Below are positions 46,113-58,393 of a DNA stretch of 64,000 nt, in pieces (within the stretch, counting starts at the first letter, position 1; each line of letters opens with the position of its first letter). The translations under genes were made by a program, and so were the position numbers. The notes under the pieces were generated by a model. The model searched no databases, had not been told where the DNA came from, and saw only the letters and a program-made list of their open reading frames with translations. The DNA is from Balaenoptera acutorostrata (lineage: Eukaryota > Chordata > Mammalia > Artiodactyla > Balaenopteridae): contig NC_080071.1 of assembly GCF_949987535.1 (NCBI RefSeq), positions 26,868,236 through 26,932,235 on the forward strand, given 5' to 3'.

Positions 46113-48365
46113 TATGGCTAATATTCCATTGTATATATGTACCACATCTTCTTTATCCATTCATCTATTATTGGCCATTTAGGTTGTTTCCATGTCCTGG
46201 CTATTGTAAATAGTGCCACAATGAACATTGGGGTACATGTGTCCTTTTGAATTATGGTTTTCTCAGGGTATATGCCCAGTAGTGGGATTGCTGGGTCATA
46301 TGGTAGTTCTATTTTTAGTTTTTTAAGAAGCTCCATACTGTTCTCCATAGTGGCTGTTACAATTTACATTCCCACCAACAGTGCAAGAGGGTTCCCTTTT
46401 CTCCACACCCTCTCCAGCATTTATTGTTTGTAGATTTTTTTGGTGATGGCCATTCTGACTGGTGTGAGGTGATACCTCATTGTAGTTTTTGATTTGCATT
46501 TCTCTAATGATTAGTGATGTTGAGCATCCTTTCATGTGTTTGTTGGCAATCTGTATATCTTCTTTGGAGAAATGTCTATTCCTATCTTCTGCCCATTTTT
46601 AGATTGGGTTGTTTGTTTTTTTGATATTGAGCTGCATGAGCTGCTTGTATATTTTGGAGATTAATCCTTTGTCAGTTGCTTCATTTGCAAATATTTTCTC
46701 CCATTCTGAGGGTTGTCTTTTTGTCTTGTTTACAGTTTCCTTTGCTGTGCAAAAGCTTTTAAGTTTCATTAGGTCCCATTTGTTTATTTTTGTTTTTATT
46801 TCCATTTCTCTAGGAGGTGGGTTAAAAAGGATCTTGCTGTGATTTATGTCACAGAGTGTTTTTCCTATGTTTTCCTCTAAGAGTTTTATAGTGTCCAGTC
46901 TTACATTTAGGTCTTTAATCCATTTTGAGTTTATTTTTGTGTATGGTGTTAAGAAGTGTTCTAATTTAATTCTTTGACATGTAGCTATCCAGTTTTCCCA
47001 GCACCACTTATTGAAGAGGCTGTCTTTTCTCCATTGTACATTCTTGCCTCCTTTATCAAAGATAAGGTAACCATATGTGTGTGGGTTTATCTCTGGGCTT
47101 TCTATTCTGTTCCATTGATCTATATTTCTGTTTTTGTGCCTGTACCATACTGTCTTGATTACTGTAGCTTTGTAGTATAGTCTGAAGTCAGGGAGCCTGA
47201 TTCCTCCATCTCCGTTTTTCTTTCTCAAGATTGTATTGGCTATTCGGGGTCTTTTGTTTTTCCCTACAAATTGTGACATTTTTTGTTCTAGTTCTGTGAA
47301 AAATGCCATTGGTAGTTTGATAGGGATTGCATTGAATCTGTAGATTGCTTTGGGTAGTAGAGTCATTTTCACAATGTTGATTCTTCCAATCCAAGAACAT
47401 GGTATATCTCTCCGTCTATTTGTATCATCTTTAATTTCTTTCATCAGTGTCTTATAGTTTTCTGCATACAGGTCTTTTTTCTTCTTAGGTAGGTTTATTC
47501 CTAAGTATTTTATTCTTTTTGTTGCAATGGTAAATGGGAGTATTTCCTTAATTTCACTTTCAGATTTTTCATCATTAGTGTGTAGGAATGCAAGAGATTT
47601 CTGTGCATTAATTTTGTATCCTGCTACTTTACCAAATTCATTGATTAGCTCTAGTAGTTTTCTGGTAGCATCTTTAGGATTCTCTGTGCACAGTATCATG
47701 TCATCTGCAAACAGTGACAGTTTTACTTCTTTTCCAATTTGGATTCCTTTTATTTCTTTGTCTTCTCTGATTGTCATGGCTAAGACTTCCAAAACTATGT
47801 TGAATAAGAGTGGCAAGAATGGGCATCCTTGTCTTGTTCCTGATCTTAGTGGAATATTACTCAGCCATAAAAAGGAACGAACTTGGGTCATTTATAGAGA
47901 TGTGGATGGACCTAGAGTCTGTCATACAGAGTGAAGTAAGCCAGAAAGAGAAAAACAAATATCGTATATTAACGCATATATGTGGAATCTTGAAAAATGA
48001 TACAGATGAACCTATTTGTAGGGCAGGAATAGAGATGTAGATGTAGAGAACGGACATGTGGACACAGCAGGGGAAGGAGAACGTGGGGCGAATTGGGAGA
48101 TTAGGTTTGACATAAATGTGTAAACTACACATTATGTAAACTACACATTTGACTACAATGTGTAAAATAGATAGCTAGTGGGAACCTACTGTATAGCACA
48201 GGGAGCTCAGCTCGATCCTCTGTGATGACCTAGATGGGTGGGTTGGGGTTGGGGTGGGAGGGATGTCCAAGAGGGAGGGATATAAGTTTACATATAGCTG
48301 ATTTACTTCATCGTACAGCAGAAACTAACACAACATTGTAAAGCAATTTTACTCCAATAAAAAAA
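46113..48365 (+). mobile_element. L1-C: young LINE-1 with 5' inversion
   Basis: A 2.25-kb L1 insertion bounded by a perfect 16-bp TSD. The left 1.74 kb (46113 to about 47850) is ORF2 in minus orientation. The right part (about 47851-48365) is ORF2 end, 3' UTR, AATAAA at 48356-48361 and a short A-tail in plus orientation. The inversion junction shares the bases tgga (47850-47853) between both parents. The start of the plus segment (ggaatattactcagcc) is also present, slightly altered, at the far end of the inverted part, so about 15-20 bp of L1 is represented twice. This fits twin priming. Confidence 0.94.
46599..47850 (-). pseudogene. L1-C ORF2 fragment, long open frame
   Basis: The longest open frame in the window (430 residues, 46599-47891). 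Its first ~15 residues come from the opposite-strand segment and are artificial. The real part starts near RSGTRQGCP. It holds the reverse-transcriptase core with [20 protein letters not shown] (catalytic FADD), then the region after the palm ([51 protein letters not shown]). It closes with [16 protein letters not shown]. The endonuclease domain and first RT motifs are absent because of 5' truncation. The shorter C-terminal piece follows at 46118-46535 in other frames. Lack of stops over 1.2 kb suggests a fairly recent insertion. Confidence 0.9.
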
Positions 48366-48381
48366 AAATTGTCCTCTTAAT
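48366..48381. repeat. 3' target-site duplication of L1-C
   Basis: Second copy of aaattgtcctcttaat after the A-tail. Confidence 0.93.
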
Positions 48382-48620
48382 CTTAGAGTATATTTCGACA
48401 TTAGCATATCCTCTTTTGTAGTAATTTTGTTTCATAAGGAGGTATCTGCACTGATTATTACAAACATACACCTTACTTTAAACAATCATATGTCTGGTGA
48501 TTTTTCTCTGTTCATTCATCCTTACAGAGAAAATTCTATGCTGTATAATATTGGAATTTGTGATGGTTCTATCAAGTATTGTTGGTTTCCTCTAATTATC
48601 TAGAGATCCTTTAGGCTGAA
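48382..48620 (-). mobile_element. Possible continuation of the 43740 old element
   Basis: A T-rich, L1/HAL1-like antisense continuation after L1-C. It is weakly supported. Confidence 0.3.
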
Positions 48621-49455
48621 GAGAAAGCTGTAAATTCCCAGTTGTTATAACTTTGCCATTTGAACGGTCCAGTGGCCCAAGGAAAACAAGAGCTAATCAC
48701 AGCAGGGACTGTGTAGGCTTGGCAGCCAGGATCGAATCTTGGGAAATAAAGCATTATTTCCTGAATTCAGTTGTCTTCATGGGGAGCAGAATTCCTGTTA
48801 TTTGTCTGGCATGGCTGCCTGCATCTGTTGTAAACTGTGCAGAGACTTTGCCGTCTAGTGAACATCCCAGAAATATTGGTGAAATCTGTAGTGTCCTATG
48901 ATTGCTACAAAACCTACTCTTCCTCCAACCTTTGCCACAGGCTCCAGCAGTGATGATGCTGTTCTATGGGCACATTTTTCATTTATTTCTGAGTGAAAAC
49001 TGATCTATCTTATGCCCGCAGTTCTGCATATGTTTGGCTTTCCTTCAGTCTGTTGCTGGTGGTCTATATCTAGAAAGACACTTATGGCATGTGCAGATCT
49101 GTCTTCCTAGTTTCCAGAAATGATACACATTTTCCCTCCTCAACTCGTCTCAGAGTATGCAACGCTCTTTTCACTTGCATCTGACATTTGAGAGGGTGGT
49201 GCACTGAAAGGAGAGGAATTCTGTGTCTGTGATTGAGAGACTGTTTCACCCAAAGTAAATGCCTTCTAAGCCTAAGATTAGTCATGAATAAAGGAAAGAG
49301 ATATAATAGAAGTATTCACTGACTCTAATAAATATGTATAGCTTTATTTACTTAATAGAAAACAATTCCCATTTTTATCATTCAGTTCAAATAACTTTTG
49401 TTCCTTTTCTTTTTAAAAATCTCATAGCTTGTTTCTCTTCTTTAGAGATAACAAA
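48621..49455. other. Unassigned DNA
   Basis: About 48650-48980 is somewhat GC-richer. The 82-residue frame at 48653-48901 has no recognisable domain. No repeat recognised. Confidence 0.35.
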
Positions 49456-49459
49456 TCAT

Positions 49460-49650
49460 TACCAGTGAAAAGAGGACTGGACTGGGAATCAGAAAAACAG
49501 AGCTCTGGCCCAGATCTGATACTAACTACCTATACTCTTAAATTCTATAAGCTTCAATTTTACCACCATTAAAGTGGGGAAAAAAATGGACTACATTCTC
49601 TCTGAAGTGCTCCATAGTTCTTCTAGCTCATATTAATAGAACCATTGATG
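49460..49650 (+). repeat. MIR-type relic
   Basis: gaggactggactgggaatcagaaaaacagagctctggcccagatctgatactaactac...taccaccattaaagtgggg follows the MIR/MIR3 sense order (gactgggagtcagg..., ctgactctgccac, catctgtaaaatgggg). Confidence 0.6.
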
Positions 49651-51095
49651 ATGACATGTTTAAAAAACTATAGAGTTATAGGTGGACAAGGTTATTTCCT
49701 TGTTTAGAAGACAAGAGGTTCCTCTCACTCCACGTCTGGAATACTAGTAAAACAGAAGTTATGCAGTAGGTAAACAGAGTGCTGTAAATGATTTATACTT
49801 GGCTTTCCCCTACTAACTTTCTCAGTCCTATTGATTTTGTATCATTTGCAAAAATAAAGTATGCTGAATTACCTGAAGTAGGGGTACATCTATGAGGTGA
49901 GAGTGATTCGGGGGATACCTCATATGGACCTTTTTTTTTTTTTGCTGCAAATTATCCTTAATAGAGAATATTGCTATGGTTCCTTCTTCACGTGCTTGAG
50001 CATCCCATCACTTTATCACTCTGCATCACTGCGTATGATGTTGAATGTGTTTTAGCTGTTTGAAAAAGAGAAAAGGTATGATCTTTCCATCTTACTAAAG
50101 TGTTGATTTGTAATAAATAGTAATTTACTATCACTAATACTGTTTCTTTGGGTATTGCTTAATCTGTACAATGAAAAGTGGCTTTTGAGTACTATAGTTA
50201 TCTCTCAAATGGAATGGCTTCTATTTTTTTAAACTGATAATGAAAAATATTGCAAGCGAAAAAAAAAGTTGCAGTTCAAAGTCTTAAAGCCAACTAGTGT
50301 TTTATCCAGATGGCTATCCTGTTTGGAAATGGTAAAAATGTACAGACTACGGTTCACAAAATACTGAGGTCTGGATGCTTTGCTTTTCTGTGTGTATGTC
50401 TTTTATGTTCATCTCTAATAATGATTGGTACTCTTCTGGCATGCTCTTCCACCTTATCCCTTAGTGATGAAGCTGCATTTTGTTGAAATTTTAAGTATTG
50501 GTGGCTTTTTTTTGTTTCATTATTGGCCTCTTTGGTGAAGCTTTAACTCAACTTTCCTTTAAATGAAAATTCCATTATTCACTTTTTATATTGATTGACT
50601 GTTTAAAATATCAGAATATTCTTTCTTAATACTAGTTTCATGTTCAGCCAGGCTAACAAAATTCAAATAAAGGAAAAGGTTATTTTTTTACTTTTTTGTT
50701 ACATTTCTTTTTACTATAATGATTTTTTTAATATTTTATATTAGTAAAAGATAAATCTAATTTTTCAACTCCTTTTTCTGGAAGACTATTATTTTTTTCC
50801 TTATTATAGAAAAAACAGTCTATGATAGTCTAATGAACTGTGGAAATATTCACTTACTCTTAAAAAACGTATGTATCTTATATTAATCATTCAAACTTCA
50901 CTCCGTTTTTTTTTCTCTTATGAAATAATCAGAAATATTCATTCTTCACAGTTCAATATCCAGCTGACTTGGATTTCTTCCTGCAAAAGATTCCTCACTA
51001 GTATCCTTGATTTTAATCTTCCTCTTTCTCCAGTATCTCAAAGCTGAATAATTTTTCTTTAATAAAACTTTCATTCTTTTTCCTCTATAAATTTG
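49651..51095. other. Unassigned AT-rich DNA
   Basis: T-runs and AT-rich sequence; no gene or recognised repeat. Confidence 0.35.
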
Positions 51096-51099
51096 GGAT

Positions 51100-51610
51100 G
51101 GCTTCACGTGCAATTAGACTTTAAAGACGAAGATTAGTGAGGGCTGGGAAAACCAGAGAAGTTGTCTACCTCCTGTGCATCAAGTCCCCTGGACAAGAAC
51201 CCTGGAGTCATTTTCAGCTTCTGCAGCTCTCCTCCACCAATGTGAAAACTTCAAGCTTTACTGAAGCAACCTCAGAAATGCTCAGATCATCTCCTCCTGA
51301 TCCCATTGCTTCTGCCTCATTTTGACATTCATTGTCTTTCATCTGGGCTCTTACAATAGGCTTTTGTCTTACCTTGCGCCCTAAAAGGCTTCACACTCCA
51401 GACCTCTTCCACACTATCAGAATAATATCTAAGAAATAAACCTGGTTGGGTTGCTTTTCTGAATAATGTTCCCCAAGGATTCCTGTGCCCTTAGTATAAA
51501 GTCCAGATTGCTTAACTTGCACGTGAACTCCACCCCATGGACTTAATACTCCAGTCCATATACATCCAGTTCTACTGGATATAAAGCCTGGGGAGATGGC
51601 AGTGGTCACA
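51100..51610 (+). mobile_element. Diverged L2-like relic
   Basis: Words such as ctttcatctgggctcttacaatagg, ccagacctcttccacactatcag and gtgcccttagtataaagtccagattgcttaac resemble the L2 RT-distal region in order. It is very diverged. Confidence 0.45.
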
Positions 51611-51714
51611 GTCTGACCTGGTATAGTAGACCTAAAGTAAAATTTTGAAATCTTAACACTGTAGCAGGAAATAGAGCCATGGCTAACATTTTACAGTTTA
51701 CATAGATGATTTTA

Positions 51715-51955
51715 GTCAGCGTGCATGGTTAAGAACTTGGACTCAGACATTAGGTTGCCCCAGTCCAAATTCTGGCTTTTCTAGTTACTCATCTGTTCTT
51801 GGGCAAGAAATAAACCTCTTTGGACTTCCTTGTGTGAAATAATTGTTCCTACCCCATAGGTTATTGTGAAGATTGAATTAAATAATACAGTGTACATGTA
51901 AAACATTTAGAACAGTACTTGTCCTTAGTAAGATTTCAACAAGTATTAGCTTTTT
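51715..51955 (+). repeat. MIR element, sense
   Basis: gcgtgcatggttaagaacttggactcagacattaggttgcc, ctagttactcatctgttcttgggcaag and aaacctctttggacttcc match MIR in sense. The 3' part follows (gttattgtgaagattgaattaaataat, tagaacagtacttg), and nearly the whole element is represented. Confidence 0.85.
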
Positions 51956-53025
51956 TTGACTAATTTTTTTAAATGTTAGTTATTATGATGTTCCATTGTG
52001 TTACATTTCTGGAGAAGTCAGATAGTAAAGTTTTCCTAATTTTAAGCTTAAATTCATCTCACACAAGGACATCATATCCTCTTTTATTCAAACAGGGAAA
52101 AATGCTAATATAATAATGATACTATATATGTATGAATTATTACTTAAATTTATGTTTTTTTAAAAGTCTCCTCCATTTCTGTATTTTTATTATTATATCT
52201 TATTTCTTTTGTGAACAACCAAAAAATCTGCTTCTTATCAGTGATAATTTAAATGACCTTATTATTCTTTCCTGTATTTTCCAATCCAAATCTTTTCTTC
52301 TTTTTTTAAAATCAATATCTGCACAAGACTTTACTCAAAAGATTGAGGTGATCAGATGAATTTGATCTTCTCTGTTGTCAATCTTAAGTTAACTGTATTT
52401 TCATCCATTTACTTGGACTTTTCCCCATACTTAATGTTATTCTTCTTGATTTCAAAGCTTAATGATTTATTCTTTGTTCTTGACCCTGTCCTATCCTCAT
52501 ATTCCAAGAGAAAGTCCCCTTAAGCAAGTACCCTCTCCATATCTTTAATTTCCTATTCTTCATTAACTCCTTTTGTTCTGCCTTCGAGCAAGCATAGCTC
52601 TCTCTTACATTGAAAAATGATGTGCTCTTTGGTTCTATTTTGTCCCTGTTTTTCTTCCCTTGAAAGTGAATTTCTTAAACAAGTTTTGTGTACCAATTTC
52701 CTTTATTTCTTTATAACCTTCTTGTTGCTTATCTACTCTCACTACTGTACTAAAATTGTAATCTTACATGTGTATTAGTTTAGTATTTTCATATTAATAT
52801 TTTATAATATTTAAGATATTTTATAATATACATTTTTCTTCTTAATATTTCATTTTCCTTCTTAAAAACTTAAGCAAATTGCACTTACCTTTGGCATTCT
52901 ATTTGACACCTTCCCCGCTCTTGCCTCTAATATCCTTCCCTGATTAGATCTGCAATTTGATGTAGGCAAGAACTTCCACGTCAGTTCAATTGATCTTTTC
53001 ATTTGCTATTGCCCTGACCTGTCTT
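51956..53025. other. Unassigned AT-rich DNA
   Basis: No gene or recognised repeat. Confidence 0.35.
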
Positions 53026-53029
53026 GTTT

Positions 53030-53200
53030 TCTCTTGTAGGTCAGAGCCAAGCCCTGCTTAGGGCTGAGCCTTTGATTATGATTTCCCTTCCCATAGGAAT
53101 GTCCTCTTCTTCTGGTACAGCTTTTAAAGCTTAGCCTAAGTTCCACCTCACCTAAGAAGCTTTTGTTTATCACTTCAGCCCTCAATGCCTTTAACCTTTT
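53030..53200 (+). repeat. L2 3'-end fragment
   Basis: tggtacagcttttaaagcttagcctaagttccacctcacctaagaagcttttgttt fits the L2 'ctcaggtgccacctcctccaggaggccttcc' region. It is diverged. Confidence 0.5.
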
Positions 53201-53289
53201 ATAAACAGTGAAGGATATAAAATGAAATCTTTTGGGGGGAGAGTCAAAATATGTAAGTTGCACTCTTGCATCTGTTGTGTATTTGCTGT

Positions 53290-53420
53290 GGCCAGTGATA
53301 TAACTGACTAAAAACTTTAGCTTCTTCATCTATTAGATGAAGTTATTCATACCTCCCTGATCTACCTCCTAGGGTTGTTGTAAGTGATAAATATAACATA
53401 TATACAAACATTTTGTTAAA
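53290..53420 (+). repeat. MIR 3' fragment
   Basis: ttagcttcttcatctattagatgaagttattcatacctccctgatctacctcctagggttgttgtaagtg fits the MIR sense 3' half. Confidence 0.65.
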
Positions 53421-53885
53421 TTAAAAAAAAACTGTCACAAACAAATCAACTTGTTAGCTGTATTGTTTTTGTACATTTTTCTCTTATGCTGTTACTGGAC
53501 TCAGTACTGTCATTTAAATTTCCATGTATTTATTTGGGCTAAATTAGGTTTCAAATTCTTTGGGTGGGGCTGGGGAGGCAAGGAAGATTGACAGTGATAT
53601 GATCAAAGACCAAAAAGAGCCAACTCCCAATTATCTTAGAGCTAATTATCTTAGATGCATAATTGGCTTGTACTTCCCTTTAAAGTGTGAATCCATGTCA
53701 GAGGAGCTTATATTCTTATCTCGACCACATGGAGAGAGTAAATTGAAGATACCTGATAGAAACACTCTATCAACTGAAAGAGGGTCAGCAAGAGAGTGAA
53801 CAAAGATGGTTAGCTTGCCTCAGCTCACCCAGGTCTGGCTTGGTGTAGTCACATAGACTTACTGGAAAACAGGAGGTAGAAGAAA
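53421..53885. other. Unassigned DNA
   Basis: The 79-residue frame at 53560-53799 contains an internal short repeat (aattatcttaga twice near 53630-53655) and no domain. It is not called. Confidence 0.35.
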
Positions 53886-53889
53886 GGCA

Positions 53890-55130
53890 GTAGAGCTTGG
53901 GCTCATCCCATTTTCTTTAGTTGAAGTATAATTTGCATAAAATATGAATTAGCTTGCGTCTTGACAAATGTATTCCTTGTGTAACCACCATCTTGATCAA
54001 GATGTAGAACATCTCTATGCCCAGAACATCCCCAATGCCCTTTCCCGGTCAATTCCTTCTGCCTCCAGAGACAAACACTGTTCTGATTTCTATCACCATA
54101 TCTTAGTTTTGCCTGCTCAAAAACTTTACATAAATGAAACTGTAAAGTATGTGGTGTTTTTTTCTTGGCTTCTTTCACGCAACACAATGTTTTTTTTAGA
54201 TTCAGACATTTTGTTGCATATATAAGTAGTTCATAACATTTTGTCAAGTAGTACTCCATTGGATAAATACATCTTTATTTATTTTTCATTAACCTATTGA
54301 TGGACATTTGAGTTGTTTCTGAGTTTTAGCTATTATGAAAAAGGTGCTATGAACATTCCTGTATAGGTTTTTTTTGCTTCTCTTGAGATTCTCAGCAGAC
54401 TGGATAAAAAACAAGATCCAATGATATGCTGTTTTTAAGAGACACATTTTAAGTATAAAAATACAGACGGGTTGAAAGTAAAAGAATGGCAAAAGATATA
54501 GCATGTAAACACTAAGCAAAAGAAAGTTGAAATGTCTATATTAATATCAAATAAAGTAGACTTCAAGACAAGGAATATTAATACAGATAAAAATGGTCAT
54601 TTCATTGAGATAAAAGGTCAGATTTGTAACGAGACATAGCATTCTTAAATGTGTATGACAAAATCATAACATTCTAAAACAGAAGAAAAAATTGACAGAA
54701 CTAAAGTGAGAAATAGACAAATGCACAATTTTTTTTAGAGATTTTAACAGTCTTCTTTCAGTAGTTGATAAAACAAGTAGAAAAAAACCTGTAAGGACAT
54801 AGGAGACAAATAGTATTATCAATTATCAAACATGAGGCTCAAATTGACAGTTATAGAATATTACAGTCAACTACAGAATATACATTCTTTTCAAGTGCAC
54901 ATGGAACTTTCACCAAAGATCATATGCTGGGCCATAAAATAAGTCTCAATCTATTTGATTATTTGGCTACAATGGAATTAAGTTAGAAACCAATAACAAT
55001 AAGGCATCTAGAAAAAGTCCTTTTTTTTTTGAAAAATTAAACAACTCACTTTTAAGTCAATCCATGAATCAAAGAAATCATAAGGAAAATTAGAAAGTGT
55101 TCTATACTGAATGACAGACTATAACATGTT
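53890..55130 (-). mobile_element. Ancient L1M with inverted 5' part
   Basis: Segment 53890 to about 54385 is antisense L1M 3' UTR and ORF2 end (ttagttgaagtataatttgcataaaa, ttgatggacatttgagttgtttc). Segment from about 54386 to 55130 is sense L1 ORF2 upstream sequence (gactggataaaaaacaagatccaatgatatgctg, catatgctgggccataaaata). Read as a minus-strand element, it is a 3' part plus an inverted 5' part, as in L1-A and L1-C but much older. TSDs are not recognisable, so independent insertions cannot be excluded. Confidence 0.65.
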
Positions 55131-55833
55131 AAAAGTCTGTGTGTTTATGTCTTTTAACTATAATGTTGTCTCAGGACCTGATTAATCAAATTTACATTTT
55201 CTTCAGAAGAATTGGGGAAGAGAATGGGCAGAAAAGCAGACTAAAGGCTTAGAATTATAGGGATCAACCCACCATCAGCCAGTGTTTTTATTTTACTACA
55301 ATTGTTATTGAGTCACTGTACCTTGGTTGAACTAATAGGTAATATCCTTCCAATGTCAATAAAAAGAATGCTAAATAAATGTTTTGGCAATTTCACCCTG
55401 ATAAATCCCGTACTGGGATGTGTATGGTGCTTCCATTTCCATCCAATGAAACACTAGCAGAAATAGTCTGGATAACGTTAATATTAACAGATTATAACTA
55501 AAGAGTAAGTTAGATGGTGATTAAAGAGTTGAATAGACAACCAAGGAAAATTGAGAAATCTCTGTTCTGAGATCTGAGACAAAGCCATCTGTCTCTGATT
55601 TTAGTTCAATCCTTAATGAATATAAGTAGTCTGACTAAATGATCTCTTGGGAGGCCCCCTTCCAAACACAAAACCTATGATTTTAATTAGCATTGGTTAT
55701 GGTGCCAATACAAGGAAAAGAATTTGCTCAGTGCCATAAAGAAAGTAGGGGTTTAATTCTAAATATAAATCATATCTTCTAATTTGCAAATTCTTTTATT
55801 TGGAAGAACATTTTCTCTATAGAACTCAAACCA

Positions 55834-55852
55834 TTCTCTCTCTCTCTCTCTG
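55834..55852. repeat. (CT)n short tract
   Basis: About nine CT units. Confidence 0.85.
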
Positions 55853-56570
55853 TATCTTTTATGAGAAACCAAAAGAAAATTCAGTTTGCAATTTGTGATC
55901 ATGATTCGAACTTTTTAAAAAATGTGTGTCATTTCTTGCCCTTTGATAATTTTCAAGTGATGAGGCTGATTTTACAGACTGGTCCTTGCTTTTAATGATT
56001 TCAGTAGATTTTGGTTGGGAGTGAGAAAAATAAATGGGAAATGTCATTCATGAGTATGAGCCTGGAAATGAATATGTAGAAGGCAAATGATCACTTTATT
56101 GGGGAGAGGCGGTATGTTTTCTTGAGGCTTTTGCCCTTTTCCCCTTTTAAGCTTGCTATTTTTCCTGTTTTAGTTTGCAGATGAAACTGGTACAGCAATA
56201 TGGTGGGAGGGAACTCATGTGACCTGACATATGTGGGCTTCTGCATCTATGTGCATGGATAGAGAGCTGTTCAAAATCTAACCATCTTATGAGTTCTAAC
56301 CATACTTTTATAATTCACATACATGGAGTTATGTAGGGAAACTTTTAAACATAGAACGTAAGTGGTCATTTCTTTTTGTTTAAAATACCCTTTCTCTATT
56401 CATTTCTACAGGCAAATTTAATGTTTTAATAATATGAAGAAAAATAATAAAATGAATAAACAATGTTATAGGGCTCTACAGTTCAAAAAATGGTTTACTT
56501 TAAATAATCTGATTTCATCCCAACAACAACATTATGGATTTGATCAGGAAAGGAATTATCCTTGTTCTAA

Positions 56571-56652
56571 AGAGAGGGGGAAAAGAAAGAAGAAATAGAA
56601 ATAAAGAAAGAGAGAGAGAGAGAAGGGAGGGAGGGAGAGAGGCAGGAAGGAG
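56571..56652. repeat. Purine-rich (GA/GGGA)n tract
   Basis: An imperfect A/G tract with agagagagagag and gggagggaggg cores on the plus strand. Confidence 0.85.
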
Positions 56653-57479
56653 CCCTTAAGGCTTGAGGGAAGAGTGGCTAATTCTCTTTTTGTTCTCTCT
56701 AAAATGTATTAGGAGTGATTAGAAGCCAGGGAATATGCTAGTGAAGATAGCTGCCACCATGTTGAATAGACAAATGCATTAGCAGCACACTTTTCATACA
56801 CAAAAACAAACAAAAAGTTTTGTAAGCAATACCTGTTTCACAGCTGTGATTTTAATTGGTGCTATATCTTTTAATTGGTCTATTTTAAAACTGCATCACG
56901 GTCCCAAAAGAATATCCCTTTTCTAATCTTTTAAAATTTCAACAAATATTTCTAGGCATTAAGGATAGGCAACATTTTGCTTTGCCTGCTTCTCTGATGT
57001 TGAGCTGCTTCTAGCTGCTAAATTTGGCTCCTGTATACTCCGTATCTATCCATAAGGCGGTTCTTGGGTCCACTCTGCAGACGGCCATCCAGTTTAGAAT
57101 TTTCTGAGCCACCGGGCATGGCTATCCTGCTTTTAACGTCCCCCTTTTGTGCTCAGGCTGAGGACATTGAGTGGCAGTGAGCTTTCCTTCATTTCTGGTA
57201 TGATTGTTGCTTCTCAGGTTCTGGCTTGGGCTCTGATCTTGATATTTATGTCACAGGTGTCCCTGGTGAAACTGCTGGGAAAGCAGATGGCGGGCCTAAC
57301 TGAGGCTGGCAGCATCTGCTGCTGTACTCACTGTCCCTGCTACCTGCTCCACTTTCTCCTTCCTGTTGATACGTGTTGCTTTGCATGGTCATTTCATTCT
57401 TTCAATGTTATTTACCTTTCCTTAGACCTTTCCAAACCTGAATACCTTTCTGCAACTCTTTCGATGCGTTTGCTTTGCT

Positions 57480-57850
57480 TGCAACCCTGTCATCCAGGAA
57501 GGCTCATGACGTGGCTGGCTTCTGTGAGTCCTTCAGGGATTTTGCTTGAATGTTACTTCCTCAGCAAGACTTTCCTTGACCACTCTATTTCAAATTACAA
57601 CACACCCTTCTTCTCCCTCACTCTCTACCCTGTCTTTTTTTTCTCTCTCTCTCTCTTTCCTACATTATCTTTTTCCATAGCAATTACCACCACCTGCTAT
57701 ATTCTGTAATTAATTTTCTTGTACATAATCTGTAGTTCTAGGATACATAAAATATAAGCTTCATGAGGGCAGAGATTTGTCTGTAAGCATCTGGAAGAAT
57801 GCTGGTTTTTAGTGAGCGCTTAAAAATTTTTTTGTTAAATGATAAACTGG
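57480..57850 (+). repeat. L2 3' end, sense
   Basis: gcttgaatgttacttcctcagcaagactttccttgaccactctatttcaaatt, then aatataagcttcatgagggcagagatttgtctg, then tagtgagcgcttaaa matches the L2 3' end in sense. A CT-rich interruption lies near 57635-57660. Confidence 0.8.
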
Positions 57851-57926
57851 ATTGTAAATTGCAAAAGATCAGACTTCTAGCTTTATATTTAGTCTTATTT
57901 ATTCTGCTTCATACAGTGTTATTTGT

Positions 57927-57940
57927 AAGAACTTGAAGGG
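57927..57940. repeat. 5' target-site duplication of L1-G
   Basis: aagaacttgaaggg (14 bp), identical to 58394-58407. Confidence 0.92.
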
Positions 57941-58393
57941 GTCCTAGAGTCTGTCATACAGAGTGAAGTAAGTCAGAAAGAGAAAAACAAATACCGTATG
58001 CTAACACATACATATGGAATCTAAAAAAAAAAAAAAAGGTTCTGAAGAACCTAGGGGCAGGACAGGAATAAAGACGCAGACGTAGAGAATGGACTTGAGG
58101 ACACGGGGAGGGGGAAGGGTAAGCTGGGACGAAGTGAGAGAGTGGCATGGACGTATATACACTACCAAATGTAAAAGAGTTAGCTAGTGGGAAGCAGCCG
58201 CATAGCACAGGGAGATCAGCTTGGTGCTTTGTGACCACCTAGAGGGGTGGGATAGGGAGGGTGGGAGGGAGACGCAAGAGGGAGGGGATATGGGGATATA
58301 TGTATACATATAGCTGATTCACTTTGTTATACAGCAGAAACTAATACAACATTGTAAAGCAATTATCCTCCAATAAAGATGTTAAAAAAAAAA
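57941..58393 (+). mobile_element. L1-G: 5'-truncated young L1
   Basis: A 453-bp sense L1 end starting within the last ORF2 codons (stop TAA at 58022-58024). The complete 3' UTR follows, then AATAAA at 58372-58377 and a short A-tail, with a perfect 14-bp TSD. It is very close in sequence to the 3' end of L1-A, so both belong to the same or a closely related subfamily. The 94-residue antisense frame is not coding. Confidence 0.95.

Larger units (their letters stand above)
55131..57475. other. Unassigned DNA with simple repeats
   Basis: Contains a CT run (55834-55852) and a purine tract (56571-56652). The 186-residue frame at 57149-57709 runs into an L2 3' end and is not a gene. No other feature recognised. 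Confidence 0.35.

Noticed and set aside
46599..47891. 430-residue frame considered as a complete active gene
   Set aside because: It is a 5'-truncated, inverted ORF2 fragment without the endonuclease domain; the first ~15 residues are junction artefact.
57149..57709. 186-residue open frame starting at an ATG
   Set aside because: The 3' half coincides with a sense L2 3' end and a CT-rich tract. The N-terminal half shows no known domain and there is no exon structure.
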